DNA from: Pseudomonadota bacterium
GTDB taxonomy: Bacteria; Pseudomonadota; Gammaproteobacteria; Steroidobacterales; Rariloculaceae
Direction of reading: 5' to 3'
Assembly: GCA_009843005.1 (NCBI GenBank)
Contig: VYEH01000347.1
Location: 1 to 6,211, forward strand
Length of the DNA stretch: 6,211 nt
Shown here: in pieces, positions 5,823-6,211 of the stretch
How positions within the stretch are numbered: position 1 is the first letter of the stretch
Layout of the letters: every line of letters starts with the position of its first letter
The notes under the pieces: model-generated
What the model saw: only the letters and a program-made list of their open reading frames with translations
What the model was told of the DNA's origin: nothing
Databases searched by the model: none
Program-made: the position numbers and the translations under genes

Positions 5823-6211
5823 ATCTCGCCCTGCCTCATCCGTTCGATCAGATTCTCGGTGCTGCGCCACGCCAGCGCCAGGATGGTGAGGGTCGGATTC
5901 TTGTGGGCCTTGGACGCAAACACCGAACCGTCGGTCAGGTACAGGTTGTCCACTTCCCAGGCCTGGCCGAAGCCGGTCGTCACGGAGGTTTCCGGATCGT
6001 CTCCCATGCGCGCGGCGCCGACCTCGTGAATGATCACCCCGCCGGCGGCAATGGCCTCTTCCGGCGGGCGCACTTCCGTCAGCAGCCTGCCGCCGAGCCG
6101 GTCGATGAGTTCCAGCGTGTTTTGCTGGAAGTGCGCCACCTGGCGGAATTCGTGCTCGGAATGCCGATAGTGAAAGCGGAGTACGGGGATTCCGAAACGG
6201 TCCCTGAGTTC
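5819..6211 (-). CDS. GMC-family FAD-dependent dehydrogenase, C-terminal part (5' end outside window)
   Basis: The last 130 residues of a GMC oxidoreductase are readable without a stop from base 6211 to TGA at 5821-5819. The fragment opens with RFGIPVLRFHYRHSEHE (5-21), typical of the COG2303 dehydrogenases, and contains the GMC C-terminal domain: HEVGAARMG (62-70), NLYLTDGSVF (89-98) and NPTLTILALAWRS (105-117). H62 and N105 occupy the catalytic His/Asn pair positions as in pyranose oxidase and cellobiose dehydrogenase. FAD would sit in the N-terminal domain outside the window. It overlaps the downstream subunit 3 gene by 4 bp, so the two are translationally coupled and most likely form one periplasmic dehydrogenase. 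Gluconate, fructose, sorbose and glucoside 3-dehydrogenases share this fold, so the substrate cannot be named from this fragment. Confidence 0.9.
   Translation of the reverse strand, partial: ELRDRFGIPVLRFHYRHSEHEFRQVAHFQQNTLELIDRLGGRLLTEVRPPEEAIAAGGVIIHEVGAARMGDDPETSVTTGFGQAWEVDNLYLTDGSVFASKAHKNPTLTILALAWRSTENLIERMRQGEI

Overview
The window is high-GC bacterial DNA with short intergenic gaps, Shine-Dalgarno sites and a Tat-type export signal. A Gram-negative proteobacterium is the most likely source, but nothing here fixes the genus. There are no RNA genes, mobile elements, CRISPR arrays or long non-coding stretches.

Plus strand, 1-5003: a tightly packed catabolic cluster for a 6-deoxy sugar or its aldonate, best explained as non-phosphorylating L-fucose degradation. 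In order it holds: the 3' part of an enolase-superfamily sugar-acid dehydratase resembling L-fuconate dehydratase (1-712); an SGLT-type Na+/solute symporter (738-2441); a COG3618 amidohydrolase of the L-fucono-1,5-lactonase type (2466-3323, TTG start); a short-chain dehydrogenase of the 2-keto-3-deoxy-L-fuconate dehydrogenase / DHRS6 type (3395-4141), broken by two in-frame stop codons; and an intact fumarylacetoacetate-hydrolase-family enzyme (4155-5003), expected to cleave the diketo acid to pyruvate and L-lactate. Read as a pathway: uptake, lactone opening, dehydration, oxidation, C-C cleavage. The first enzyme, an L-fucose dehydrogenase, is not in the window, and the oxidation step is the one carried by the damaged gene.

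Minus strand, 6211-5112: a convergent pair consisting of the C-terminal part of a GMC-family flavoprotein dehydrogenase (5819-6211, continuing beyond the window) and a Tat-exported gluconate 2-dehydrogenase subunit 3-like protein (5112-5822). They overlap by ATGA and look like one periplasmic sugar or alcohol dehydrogenase. The 108 bp between the two convergent groups holds no recognisable gene and no clear terminator.

The points most worth a second look are the doubly interrupted SDR whose frame is otherwise preserved to its natural end, a 10-codon mini-ORF linking dehydratase and symporter through two ATGA overlaps, a drop in third-position GC that starts at the SDR gene, and a dehydratase with an unusually short C-terminus. 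I see no sign of a wholly new system; most of the window is a variant of a known pathway.
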